A stretch of DNA of 64,000 nt from an uncultured Steroidobacter sp. (GTDB taxonomy: Bacteria > Pseudomonadota > Gammaproteobacteria > Steroidobacterales > Steroidobacteraceae): positions 62,001 to 126,000 of the forward strand of contig CALLKK010000001.1 in assembly GCA_938008435.1 (NCBI GenBank), in the 5' to 3' direction. The notes beneath the pieces are model-generated. The model searched no databases and was not told where the DNA came from. It saw nothing but the letters and a program-made list of their open reading frames with translations. Positions within the stretch are counted from its first letter, which is position 1. Every line of letters starts with the position of its first letter. The translations under genes and the position numbers were made by a program. Positions 18,094 through 26,829 of the stretch are shown here, in pieces.

Positions 18094-18437
18094 TGGAGAT
18101 CATCTTCGCGCTCGCCATCGGCATCCTGAGCGGCTCGGGCGTGTGGCTGCTGCTGCGGCCGCGCACGTTCCAGGTCGTCATGGGGCTTGCGCTGCTCTCG
18201 TATGCCGTGAACCTCTTCATTTTCGCGATGGGCCGCCTGGTCATCGATCGTGCACCGATCCTGAATGTGGGCGATCCGACCGATGCCGTGCACTACGCAG
18301 ATCCGGTGCCGCAGGCGCTCGTCTTGACCGCGATCGTGATCAGCTTCGCCACCACGGCGTTGCTGCTCGTCGTCGTGCTCGCGGCGCGCGGCTTGACCGG
18401 CACTGATCACGTGGACGGACGCGAGGGTGACGCGTGA
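18093..18437 (+). CDS. mrpC: Mrp antiporter subunit C
   Basis: 114 residues with three transmembrane helices, homologous to NuoK. It shows SGSGVWLLLRPRTFQVVMGLALLSYAVN (first part) and DPVPQALVLTAIVISFA, typical of MrpC/MnhC/PhaC. It overlaps mrpA by 1 bp and mrpD by 4 bp (ATGA-type/GTGA junctions), so translation is coupled. Confidence 0.95.
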   Translation: MEIIFALAIGILSGSGVWLLLRPRTFQVVMGLALLSYAVNLFIFAMGRLVIDRAPILNVGDPTDAVHYADPVPQALVLTAIVISFATTALLLVVVLAARGLTGTDHVDGREGDA

Positions 18438-20083
18438 ACGCCTGGCTGCAACATCTGCCCGTCGTGCCCGTAATCGCGCCGCTTTGCGCCGGTGCGATCA
18501 TGCTGCTCATGCCCGAGTCGCGCCGCACGCGCGCGGCGCTCGGCATCGTCGCGGTGCTCGTGCAGCTCGTCGCCGCGCTCGCGCTCGCCTACCTCACGTC
18601 CGATGCGGTCGCCGACGTTTGGCCGCGCGGCGTCGGGGTGTACTCGATCGGCAAGTGGCCCGCGCCGTTCGGCATCGTGCTCGTCGTCGATCGGCTCGCT
18701 GCGGTCATGCTGGTGTTGACCGCGACCCTGGCGCTCGCCTCGCTGGTTTATTCGCTGGCGCGCTGGGATCGCGTCGGCGTCAATTTCCATCCGCTGTTCC
18801 AGCTGCAGCTCATGGGATTGAACGGCGCGTTCCTCACGGGCGATCTGTTCAATCTGTTCGTGTTCATCGAGGTGCTGCTCGCCGCTTCCTATGGCTTGCT
18901 GCTGCACGGCTCGGGTGTGGCGCGCGTCAAGGCGGGGCTGCACTACATCGTCATCAATCTCGTCGCCTCGCTCATGTTCCTGATCGGCGTGGCGCTCATC
19001 TACGGCGTCGCGGGGACACTCAACATGGCGGATCTTGGTCCGCGCGCGGCCGCACTCTCGCCGGACGACCGCGGACTCTTCGACATCGGCGCCACCATTC
19101 TCGGACTGGCGTTCTTGATCAAAGCCGCCGTGTGGCCGCTCAACTTCTGGCTGCCGGTGTCCTATCCCGCGGCGGCTGCACCGGTCGCGGCCGTGTTCGC
19201 GCTCCTGACCAAAGTGGGTGTCTACGCGATCATTCGCGTCGGTTCGCTGCTCTATCAGTCCGGCGTACACGGTCCGTTCGGCAGCGATTGGTTGTTCGTC
19301 GGCGGCATCGCGACGGTTGCCTACGGCATCGTCGGGATGCTGGCGGCGCAAAGTCTGGCGCGTGTCGTCGCGTTTTCGGTGATCCTCTCGTCCGGCACGC
19401 TGCTCGCTGCGGTGGGGCTCGATCCGAACGCCATGACCGGTCCGGCGTTGTTCTATCTCGTCAGCTCCGTGCTGGCATGCGGCGCGTTCTTCATGGTCAC
19501 GGGCATGACCGAGCGAATGCGCACGCACTATTTCGAGACCTCGGATCAGGCGCCGTTGCCGGTCGTGTCGTACTCGGCGTTCGGTATGGAGGACTCGCAC
19601 GATGTCTCGGACGTCGAGGACGAGGTCGGCATTGCGATTCCCGCAGCCATGGCGTTCCTGGGTCTGACGTTCGTCTGCTGTGCGTTGCTCGTCGCGGGCA
19701 TGCCGCCGCTCTCCGGTTTCATCTCGAAGTTCGCGATGTTGTCGGCGGCTGTCGCGATCGCACCGCGTAGCGAGCTGCCGATCGAATCGTGGATCTTCGT
19801 CGGCGCCATGTTGGCGACAGGGCTGGCGGCGATCGTGGCTCTCGCGCGCGTCGGCATGCGCTTGTTCTGGTCGGTCGTGGGCCGCAACACACCGCGTTTG
19901 CGCGTGATCGAGGCTGCGCCGGTCGCGTTGCTGATCGTCTTGTGCATTGCGCTGACGATCGCGGCCGATCCGGTGATGACGTTCTTGCAGGCGGCCGCCG
20001 ACGGCGTCACCTCGCCGCAGACGTACATCGACGCGGCGCTCTCCGCCGATTCGGATGCGACGGCCATGGGGGTGGCGCCATGA
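18434..20083 (+). CDS. mrpD: Mrp antiporter subunit D
   Basis: 549 residues, about 14 transmembrane helices, homologous to NuoM/NuoN. Signature segments include NGAFLTGDLFNLFVFIEVLL, KAAVWPLNFWLPVSYPAAAA and LLVAGMPPLSGFISKFAML. The Lys and Glu residues used in proton translocation are present in these segments. It starts at a GTG overlapping mrpC and ends in an ATGA overlap with mrpE. Confidence 0.95.
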   Translation: MNAWLQHLPVVPVIAPLCAGAIMLLMPESRRTRAALGIVAVLVQLVAALALAYLTSDAVADVWPRGVGVYSIGKWPAPFGIVLVVDRLAAVMLVLTATLALASLVYSLARWDRVGVNFHPLFQLQLMGLNGAFLTGDLFNLFVFIEVLLAASYGLLLHGSGVARVKAGLHYIVINLVASLMFLIGVALIYGVAGTLNMADLGPRAAALSPDDRGLFDIGATILGLAFLIKAAVWPLNFWLPVSYPAAAAPVAAVFALLTKVGVYAIIRVGSLLYQSGVHGPFGSDWLFVGGIATVAYGIVGMLAAQSLARVVAFSVILSSGTLLAAVGLDPNAMTGPALFYLVSSVLACGAFFMVTGMTERMRTHYFETSDQAPLPVVSYSAFGMEDSHDVSDVEDEVGIAIPAAMAFLGLTFVCCALLVAGMPPLSGFISKFAMLSAAVAIAPRSELPIESWIFVGAMLATGLAAIVALARVGMRLFWSVVGRNTPRLRVIEAAPVALLIVLCIALTIAADPVMTFLQAAADGVTSPQTYIDAALSADSDATAMGVAP

Positions 20084-20565
20084 GACTGATTCCGCCCGTG
20101 CTGCTGGTCGTGCTCGTCGTCATGTGGCTCGTGCTGAACAGCACGATCTCGCTCGGGCACGTCGTGCTCGGTTGCGTGTTATCCGCGTTCCTGCTGATCG
20201 CCGCCTCGCGCTTGCGCCCGCTGCAGCCGCGCATGCGCCGCGGCTACGTGCTCATCGGGCTCATCCTGAATGTGTTCGTCGACATCGTGCGCTCCAATAT
20301 CGGCGTGGCGCGCGTCATCCTTGGGCTCGTCGGCGAACGCGAGGTCCGTTCCGGCTTCATGAACGTGCCGCTCGATATGCGCGATCCGCACGGCCTGGCG
20401 GCGCTGTCCATGATCATCACGGCGACGCCAGGTACGGTATGGGTGGACCTGTCCGCCGATCGCAAGACGCTCACGATCCACGTGCTCGACCTGGTGGACG
20501 AGGACGAGTGGATCCGGCGTATCAAGGGGCGGTACGAGCGACCGCTCATGGAGGTGTTCGAATGA
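20080..20565 (+). CDS. mrpE: Mrp antiporter subunit E
   Basis: 161 residues from ATG 20080, which overlaps the mrpD stop; the longer frame upstream is shadow. Two or three N-terminal membrane helices and the conserved end ITATPGTVWVDLS...LTIHVLDLVDEDEWIRRIKGRYE (in parts) identify MrpE. It is required for assembly or stability of the antiporter complex. Confidence 0.95.
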   Translation: MRLIPPVLLVVLVVMWLVLNSTISLGHVVLGCVLSAFLLIAASRLRPLQPRMRRGYVLIGLILNVFVDIVRSNIGVARVILGLVGEREVRSGFMNVPLDMRDPHGLAALSMIITATPGTVWVDLSADRKTLTIHVLDLVDEDEWIRRIKGRYERPLMEVFE

Positions 20566-20843
20566 ATGCAGTGCTCGACGCCGCGATCTGGTTTGCGCAG
20601 GCGTGTCTTGCCATTGCCACGACCTTCGCTGCGATCCGCCTGATTCGCGGGCCGCGGGCGCAAGATCGCGTGCTGGCGTTCGATACCATGTACATCAACG
20701 GCATGCTGAATCTCTTGATGCTCGGCATGCGTTCGAGCTCGACCGCCTATTTCGACATGGCGCTCTTGATCGCCATGTTCGGCTTCGTCGGGACCATTTC
20801 GCTTGCCAAATTCTTGTTGCGCGGTGAGGTCATCGAGCCATGA
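20562..20843 (+). CDS. mrpF: Mrp antiporter subunit F
   Basis: 93 residues from ATG 20562, overlapping the mrpE stop. Three transmembrane helices with the family motif RLIRGPRAQDRVLAFDTM and a conserved Asp in the central helix region. It is a small subunit of the Mrp complex. Confidence 0.95.
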   Translation: MNAVLDAAIWFAQACLAIATTFAAIRLIRGPRAQDRVLAFDTMYINGMLNLLMLGMRSSSTAYFDMALLIAMFGFVGTISLAKFLLRGEVIEP

Positions 20844-21235
20844 GCACGGTGGAATTCCCTCTGTGGGCGGCGCTGCCGGCCGCGATCCTGCTGATCATCG
20901 GGGGGCTCGTGACGGTCACTGGCTCGATCGGCTTGCTGCGGCTGCCGACGTTCTTCATGCGTATGCACGGACCGTCGATGGGCAATACGCTGGGCGCGGG
21001 CTGCGTGCTGATCGCCTCGATGCTGCTCTCGTCCGCTCTGCAACACCGCCCGATCATCCACGAGATCCTCATCACGGTGTTCATCGTGATTGCCTCGCCC
21101 GTGACCGCGATGCTCGTCATGCGCGCGGCCGTTTACCGCACGCGGGTCAACGAAGAACGGCAGCGCAAGCAGGCAACGCCGCTGACCGCGGCTGCCGAAG
21201 GCAAGCAAGACGGAGAACGGCCCGCGGCGGGGTAG
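20840..21235 (+). CDS. mrpG: Mrp antiporter subunit G
   Basis: 131 residues, three transmembrane helices, with the typical GSIGLLRLPTFFMRMHGPS motif and a charged C-terminal tail. It overlaps mrpF by 4 bp and is the last gene of the operon. The following gene is convergent. Confidence 0.95.
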   Translation: MSTVEFPLWAALPAAILLIIGGLVTVTGSIGLLRLPTFFMRMHGPSMGNTLGAGCVLIASMLLSSALQHRPIIHEILITVFIVIASPVTAMLVMRAAVYRTRVNEERQRKQATPLTAAAEGKQDGERPAAG

Positions 21236-21251
21236 ACGAGCGGCGCGAAGT

Positions 21252-22379
21252 TCACATGAAAGCGCCCGCCAGCACCAGGAGCAGCAGGAAGCTCGCCAAG
21301 ATCACGACGATAAAGATCGTGAGCAGACCGAGGCGCACGATGGCGCCCAGGCGCGAGAGCTGATACGCGCCGCGCAAGTGCTTGTACAGGTGAAGCGGCG
21401 GGACCGTTACCAGCGCAATGCCCCAAATTGCGTCGGGCACACCGATCGCGGCCAGCAGCGATAGCACGAACCCGAACAGCATCATGAAGCTGATCGAGTA
21501 CGTCACGAAGATGGCGTGATCGTAGACCGGGATGTCCCGTCGCCAGAAGAAGAGCAGCCAGACGAACGGAATGCTGAGCGGGATGAGTCCCCACGAGTAC
21601 TTGTACGCGTTCGTCTTGATCTTGTAGCCGAGCAGATCCGGGTTCGCTTGCAGCCGCTTGAGGAAGCGGTCGATCCGCCCGCCAGGTGCCGGCCAGGGAG
21701 TGTGGCTCGCGGCGTCGGCTTCGCCGTCTTCGATCGTCTGCAGCCGCTGCCAATCGCCAGCGGCGAGCGCCTCGATGACCGCCTTCGTCGTTTCGATCTC
21801 CTTGATCTGCGCGCGCAATATTGTCAGCTCTTCGGCCGGCGTTGCGGGATCGGCAAGCCGAGCCCGGGCGGCTTCGAGGTCGGCCGTCAACCGCTCCAAG
21901 GTGTCGCCCTGCGCGGCGCGCCAATCGGGCGAGCCGGGGACGACGTCCGTGTCGACATGTGCTGAGCCAAGGAGCGCAAACACCGCGAAGGTGAGGAACA
22001 CGGTGAAGAGATAGAGCGCCATCGGCGAGACGAACTTGGTGCGTTCGCCTTCGATGTAGCGTCGCGTCAGGCGTCCGGGCCGCAGCAGCAATTCGGGAAG
22101 CGTACGCCAGACCTTGCCCTCGAAGTGAAAGACTCCGTGCAGGAGGTCGTGGCCGAGCGCTAGCAGGCTGCGATGCAGGTGGGCGCGTTGACCGCATGCA
22201 GCGCAGAATGCGCCGGTGAGCTCTGTACCGCAGTTGCGGCACAGCGCGTGCGGCGTGGGCTCGTTGTGCTGGACATCGGAGGTTGCGGGGTCGGAAACGG
22301 GCGTCGCGCCGGGCTGGTCCGCGCCGGCGGCGCCGGCGTCCGCAGGGACATCGTGCACCGCATCGGTTTCGTCGATCAT
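21252..22379 (-). CDS. DUF3667-like zinc-ribbon membrane protein
   Basis: 375 residues. A double CxxC zinc ribbon near residue 45 (CRNCGTELTGAFCAACGQ) precedes the DUF3667 core (GVFHFEGKVWRTLPELLLRPGRLTRRYI) and membrane helices at about 120-140 and in the C-terminal third. Between the helices is a predicted coiled coil (residues about 150-210, ARARLADPATPAEELTILRAQ). The function of the family is unknown. It converges on mrpG. Confidence 0.88.
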   Translation of the reverse strand: MIDETDAVHDVPADAGAAGADQPGATPVSDPATSDVQHNEPTPHALCRNCGTELTGAFCAACGQRAHLHRSLLALGHDLLHGVFHFEGKVWRTLPELLLRPGRLTRRYIEGERTKFVSPMALYLFTVFLTFAVFALLGSAHVDTDVVPGSPDWRAAQGDTLERLTADLEAARARLADPATPAEELTILRAQIKEIETTKAVIEALAAGDWQRLQTIEDGEADAASHTPWPAPGGRIDRFLKRLQANPDLLGYKIKTNAYKYSWGLIPLSIPFVWLLFFWRRDIPVYDHAIFVTYSISFMMLFGFVLSLLAAIGVPDAIWGIALVTVPPLHLYKHLRGAYQLSRLGAIVRLGLLTIFIVVILASFLLLLVLAGAFM

Positions 22380-22407
22380 GCGTGCAGGATAGCACTACCC
22401 TGCACGC
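22380..22407 (-). promoter_or_regulatory. Inverted repeat directly before the DUF3667 start codon
   Basis: GCGTGCAGG and CCTGCACGC form a perfect 9-bp dyad with a 10-nt loop, one base upstream of the ATG at 22379. It would cover the ribosome-binding region of this transcript, so it may act as an operator or translational control hairpin, or end transcription of the VOC gene upstream. Confidence 0.4.
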
Positions 22408-22474
22408 CGCCGCTTCGTGAGCGGGTCGCTGTGTCAGTCGCGCATCGCGATGTCGCCCGCGAGCCCCTCGCGTC

Positions 22475-22909
22475 TCATTTGAGCGGCTGATTGAAAGCCC
22501 ACATCACGCCGAACGGGTCGCGCACCTGCCCGTACCGGGCGCCCCAGAACATTTCCTGCAGCGGCAGCACCACCTCGACGCCGGCAGCAAGAGCACGCTC
22601 CCACCACATGTCGATGTCCGCGACCTGGAGGTTGAGCGTAAAGGCTTGAGGCTTCTCGAGCGGGTGGCCGAACTCCGGGAACGGGTCGCTCAGCATGAGC
22701 GAGCCGTTGTTGATGTAGAGATGAATGTGCATGGTGCGGCCTTGCTCGTCGCCCGGGACGCGGTACACCTCGATGGCGCCGAAAGCGCGCTGATAGAACG
22801 CGGACGCTTCCGAGGCATTGCTTACTTGCAAATAAGGAACGACGCCGCCCTTGACTTCGGGCATGGGCGCGGAGGCGGATTCGAAACGCTCGGTCGGGGT
22901 GCTGCTCAT
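22475..22909 (-). CDS. VOC/glyoxalase-superfamily protein (PhnB-like)
   Basis: 144 residues with the paired beta-alpha-beta-beta-beta units of the vicinal-oxygen-chelate fold: VPYLQVSNASEASAFYQRAFGA, then LMLSDPFPEFG, NLQVADIDMWWERALAAGVEV and RYGQVRDPFGVMWAFNQPL. This is the PhnB/YdhR-like group, whose members are metal enzymes, resistance proteins or of unknown function. GGAG lies just before the ATG. Confidence 0.9.
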   Translation of the reverse strand: MSSTPTERFESASAPMPEVKGGVVPYLQVSNASEASAFYQRAFGAIEVYRVPGDEQGRTMHIHLYINNGSLMLSDPFPEFGHPLEKPQAFTLNLQVADIDMWWERALAAGVEVVLPLQEMFWGARYGQVRDPFGVMWAFNQPLK

Positions 22910-23086
22910 GGATTGCTCCTACCGTGTTTGCTATGGACGAGAACGTTCCCAAGGACGCACGGGCAGCGGTCGATCCGACAGCAGTCATCGACGATGTCGC
23001 GCAAGACGAGCGACGCACCGCCATCGTGCTGTCGGTTGCGCCAAGATCGACTTGACGCTTGGCCATGGCGCAGGGAGGATGCCTCC

Positions 23087-23356
23087 ATGTCGCAGGCGTG
23101 GCGCCCATTGGCAGTTTTTGCAGAGCGAGCCTCGGCCGAGGTACTTGCGAGGTTGCTGCGTTCCGAGGCGATCGATGTCGAGGTACGCGCCGACGAGCCG
23201 GTTCCGGGCTTGGTGCGAAGCTGCATCGTGCTCGTCGCCACGCAGGATTGGTCGCGCGCCCAGCGTCTGTATCGGGATGCGGGCTTGAGCGACGAGGAGT
23301 GGGTGCGCGATCTCGATCGCGTCCGAGCCCAGCGAAACAAGAACCATAAGGAATGA
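23087..23356 (+). CDS. Small DUF2007-like signal-transducing protein
   Basis: 89 residues from ATG 23087, with GGAGG 8 nt upstream; the long frame from 22646 is antisense shadow of the VOC gene. The pattern (VFAERASAEVLARLLRSEAIDVEVRAD, VLVATQDWSRAQRLYRDAGLSDEEW) matches small GlnB-fold DUF2007 proteins, which occur alone or with membrane proteins. The role is unknown. Confidence 0.75.
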   Translation: MSQAWRPLAVFAERASAEVLARLLRSEAIDVEVRADEPVPGLVRSCIVLVATQDWSRAQRLYRDAGLSDEEWVRDLDRVRAQRNKNHKE

Positions 23357-23896
23357 ACGCGCTCTCCGTCGTCTGTTGAGCCGAGCGAGGCGCCGCATTG
23401 ACCGTGCGCGCGGCACGGTATCCCTTCCCATCGTTCTTTCATTGCTTCGGCGCCGATTCCAGCGCGCTTGGATTGCCCTTCGCGATCATGCAGCACGGAT
23501 CGCTTGGGTCGCGATGTCGAGCTGTTGCAGCTTTGTGTCGAGTTCGTAAAGCGACTTCGCTCATGAGGTCATAACGCTTTCGTATCTCGCGCTGGCGCGC
23601 GCATTGCATGCGCATGCATCGGCGCGATCGTGTCGTGCGCGCTGCGCTCGAAAGAGCGTCCAAGACAAGAAAGACGACGTTCTTTGAGTCAAGCTGCTTC
23701 GAATAGCAAGGCACGCTCTGTCGCCTTCGATTCTTCCGTCGTCGACTTTCTTGCTCCGGAGACGCTGCCGACGTCGCCGTTGTCTTTGCATCGGCTCCAT
23801 TCCTGACGAGCGTTCAAGAATGTCGTGCGGGCGGACCGATTTCTCGCGACCGCATCGATCCATAAAGTGCGTCGCAAGTCATCGCGAGAACTTCCC
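23357..23896. other. Gene-free stretch upstream of the efflux operon
   Basis: 540 bp. Frames in it lack motifs and natural composition. It contains a perfect 14-bp palindrome at 23605-23618 (TGCATGCGCATGCA) that could be a regulator site for the efflux operon. The operon promoter presumably lies here; no boxes could be assigned with confidence. Confidence 0.45.
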
Positions 23897-25330
23897 ATGA
23901 AGCACGTCAAGCAATCCCGCAGCGCACTCGCCGTCGTTGTGAGCGCTCTTCTGGTCGCATGCGCGGTAGGGCCGGATTATCGCAGGCCTGAAGTCGCTAC
24001 ACCGGATGCGTTCGTCGGCGTGGACGGCGCTCGTTTCAACGGCACTGAGGTCGAGCGCGAGTTCTGGACGGCATTCAACGACGAGGCGCTGAATCGGCTC
24101 ATCGAGGAGGGGTTACGTGCGAATCACGACGTACGTATCGCCACGGCGCGTCTGCGGGCAGCCCGCGCGTTGCGCGGCGAGGCGCGGCTCGACCTTGCTC
24201 CGACGGTAACGGAACACGCAGCCCGTGTCGAAGGGCGCGCAAGCGAGCGGCAGGTGCCGGTGCCGGGCGTCTCGCGCGATCAGGACTATTACGAGACGAG
24301 CTTCGATGCCTTCTGGGAGCTCGACTTCTTTGGTCGAGTGCGTCGGGGCATCGAGGCGGCGGTTGCTGAAACGCAAGCGGCCGAAGCGACTCTCTATAGC
24401 ACGCAGGTCAGCGTGACCGCCGAGATCGCACGTAACTATTTCGAGCTTCGCGGTGCGCAGACGCGGCTTGCCGTCGCGCGACGCAATGCCGACAACCAGC
24501 GCGAAACGCTGCGTCTGACGCAAACGCGCCTCGAAGCTGGACGCGGCACGCAGCTCGATGTCGCGCGAGCGCAAGCGCAGCTCGAAGCAACGCTCGGATC
24601 GATTCCAGATCTCGAAGCGCAGGTCAATCAGACGATGCTGAGACTCGCCGTGCTCGTCGGTCGAGAGCCGCAGGCATTGACTGCTGAGCTGAGCACGCCG
24701 AAGAGCTTGCCGGCGCTGCCGGAAACTCATGGCATCGGCACGCCGGAAAGCCTGTTGCGTCGCCGTCCCGACATCATTGCGGCCGAGCGCGAGCTCGCCG
24801 CGGCGACCGCGCGCATCGGCGTGGCCGTCGCCGATCTGTTTCCGCGCATCTCGTTCGTCGGGCGCTGGGGCTTCGACGCGGTCGATAGCGGCGGTCTTGG
24901 CGACTCGGGCAGCGAAACCTATGCGTTCGGGCCAAGCATCCAATGGGCTGCCTTCGATCTAGCACGTGTGCGTCAGCGCATCAGGCAGCGTGAAGCGGCG
25001 AGCGAGGCAGCGCTTGCGCGCTATGAGCAAACGGTCTTCAGAGCGCTGGAGGAGACGGACGCGAGCCTGACGAACTACGCGAAGTCGCTCGTCAAACAGG
25101 CACATCTGCGCGAGAGCGCGTCGGCCTCTCTGGAGGCGGCACGCATCGCACGCGTGCGCTTCGAGAACGGCGCGGTGGACTTCTTGACCGTGCTCGATGC
25201 CGAGCGCAGTGCCTTGCAGGCGGAAGACGCGCTGGCGCAGAGCGAGACGCAAACTGCGACCGCGCTCCTTGCGATGTACAAGGCGCTCGGCGGCGGATTC
25301 AGGCCGATTACGGTCGCGGCCGCGAAGTGA
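23897..25330 (+). CDS. RND efflux outer membrane factor lipoprotein (NodT/OprM type)
   Basis: 477 residues from ATG 23897. A lipoprotein signal peptide with lipobox LLVAC places the lipidated Cys near residue 17, followed by VGPDYRRPEV, the hallmark of NodT outer membrane factors. Two repeated TolC-like halves follow (for example ALRGEARLDLAPTVTEHAAR, RRPDIIAAERELAAATARIGVAVADLFPRIS, in parts). It forms the outer membrane exit channel of a tripartite pump. It precedes its adaptor and pump genes, an order less common than adaptor-pump-channel. Confidence 0.93.
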   Translation: MKHVKQSRSALAVVVSALLVACAVGPDYRRPEVATPDAFVGVDGARFNGTEVEREFWTAFNDEALNRLIEEGLRANHDVRIATARLRAARALRGEARLDLAPTVTEHAARVEGRASERQVPVPGVSRDQDYYETSFDAFWELDFFGRVRRGIEAAVAETQAAEATLYSTQVSVTAEIARNYFELRGAQTRLAVARRNADNQRETLRLTQTRLEAGRGTQLDVARAQAQLEATLGSIPDLEAQVNQTMLRLAVLVGREPQALTAELSTPKSLPALPETHGIGTPESLLRRRPDIIAAERELAAATARIGVAVADLFPRISFVGRWGFDAVDSGGLGDSGSETYAFGPSIQWAAFDLARVRQRIRQREAASEAALARYEQTVFRALEETDASLTNYAKSLVKQAHLRESASASLEAARIARVRFENGAVDFLTVLDAERSALQAEDALAQSETQTATALLAMYKALGGGFRPITVAAAK

Positions 25331-25574
25331 AGCCACGGAGCGACGCGGCGACGGAACCGGAACGAATTCGATCGCAGGACAGGACCGTGTGCCGATGCGA
25401 ACGACTTCGCCTGGTTTCGTCACCGCGTCGCTTCGTCGAACGGTCGTTCGATCGTATTGCTTCCGGCACGGCACGAGTGATTTTCGCTTGCGCCGATTGG
25501 TCGCAAGCCGCAACGCATCTTTAGGTACGAGTCGTTCAACGAACGATTGTCGAAACAACAGGAGCTGAATTCTC

Positions 25575-26690
25575 ATGATTCGCCGTTCGCAGAAGGGATC
25601 CATCGTCCTGCTCGGGGCCGTCATCCTCACGGGTTCGGCGCTGGCAGCTTGGAAGCACAACTCGATCGAGGAGGCGGCCGAAGCGGCGGCGAGCCAACCT
25701 GAGCCGGTGGAATCGATCGCGGTCGCGATTGCAGAAGAGCGCGAGCACTATCGGGCAACCACATCGATCGGCACGATCGTGGCGACGCGCTCGATCAGCG
25801 TGCGTAACGAGCTACCGGGCACGGTACGCCTGGTCAATTTGGAGCCGGGACGCATCGTCGAGCCCGGCGAGGTACTCGTTGCGCTCGACGTCTCGGTGGA
25901 AGAGGCCGAGCTCAAGGCGCTCGAAGCGCAAGCGGAGCTGGCGCAGACGCAGTACGAGCGCATGCTACGGATGAATCAGGAGCGTGCGGCCGCCGACATG
26001 GAGGTCGACAGCGCGCGTGCCGAGCGTGACGTTGCGCTCGCGCAGATCGCGCGGACGAAGGCGATCATCGAGCGCAAGACCATTCGTGCGCCGTTCCGTG
26101 CGCGCATCGGCCTGTCCGATGTGCATCCGGGTCAGTATCTGAACGAAGGGACGCTGCTCACGACGCTGCAAGGCGTGGATGAAGTCACCTACATCGATTT
26201 CACGGTGTCGCAGCAAGTGGCAGCGGCGCTGCGTGCAGGCGATGCCGTGCAAGTCCTGACCTCGCAGCAGGCAGCGCCCATCGAAGCCAAGATCGTCGCA
26301 ATCGACGCGCGCGTCGATCCGACGACGCGCAATGCGGCGGTGCGCGCCGAGGTCCGCCGAGTGGATGAGTTGCCTGCGCCCGGTGCGTCGGTGCGCGTAC
26401 GCGTGCCGACCGAATCGCCGCGGTTGGCGGTGGCAATTCCGGCCAGCGCGCTGCGCAAGGGGCCGAGCGGCGATTTCGTCTTCGTCGTCGAGACGGACGA
26501 GCAGGGTGCATCGCGCGCACGTCAGCGGCAGGTATCCGTCGAAGCGTCGCTGGGCGATGAGGTGATCATCGGCGCAGGCCTGGCGCCGGGCGAGCGCGTT
26601 GCAGCGTCGGGCTCTTTCAAGCTGCGCGATGCGGCGCTCGTTGCGGTGGTCGCGCCTCAAGAGGTGGTTGCGATGAGCGCAGATCGCTAA
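25575..26690 (+). CDS. RND efflux periplasmic adaptor (membrane fusion protein)
   Basis: 371 residues. An N-terminal signal/anchor helix (residues 9-25) is followed by a lipoyl-like half motif (ISVRNELPGTVRLVNLEPGRIVEPGEVLVALD in parts), a coiled-coil hairpin (about 110-160) and beta-barrel/MP domains. It links the inner membrane pump to the outer membrane channel. The ATG is preceded by AGGAG (CAACAGGAGCTGAATTCTC context). It sits 244 bp after the channel gene and 139 bp before the pump gene. Confidence 0.93.
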   Translation: MIRRSQKGSIVLLGAVILTGSALAAWKHNSIEEAAEAAASQPEPVESIAVAIAEEREHYRATTSIGTIVATRSISVRNELPGTVRLVNLEPGRIVEPGEVLVALDVSVEEAELKALEAQAELAQTQYERMLRMNQERAAADMEVDSARAERDVALAQIARTKAIIERKTIRAPFRARIGLSDVHPGQYLNEGTLLTTLQGVDEVTYIDFTVSQQVAAALRAGDAVQVLTSQQAAPIEAKIVAIDARVDPTTRNAAVRAEVRRVDELPAPGASVRVRVPTESPRLAVAIPASALRKGPSGDFVFVVETDEQGASRARQRQVSVEASLGDEVIIGAGLAPGERVAASGSFKLRDAALVAVVAPQEVVAMSADR

Positions 26691-26829
26691 CGGGTCGCTA
26701 AACCATCTCGGTGTGCCCGCTCTGGCTGCGCTTCACGAAGCGTAAGTCGGGGAATCTTCAATCGGCGCGGGAGAGGCCGTGGTGCCTCTCCTTCGGCCGC
26801 CGCTTCTCTCTTCAAATCAGGGAACAGTC

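Noticed and set aside
23439..23863. Two overlapping minus-strand frames (91 and 100 codons) in the gap before the efflux operon
   Set aside because: No ribosome site or family motif was seen and composition is unnatural.
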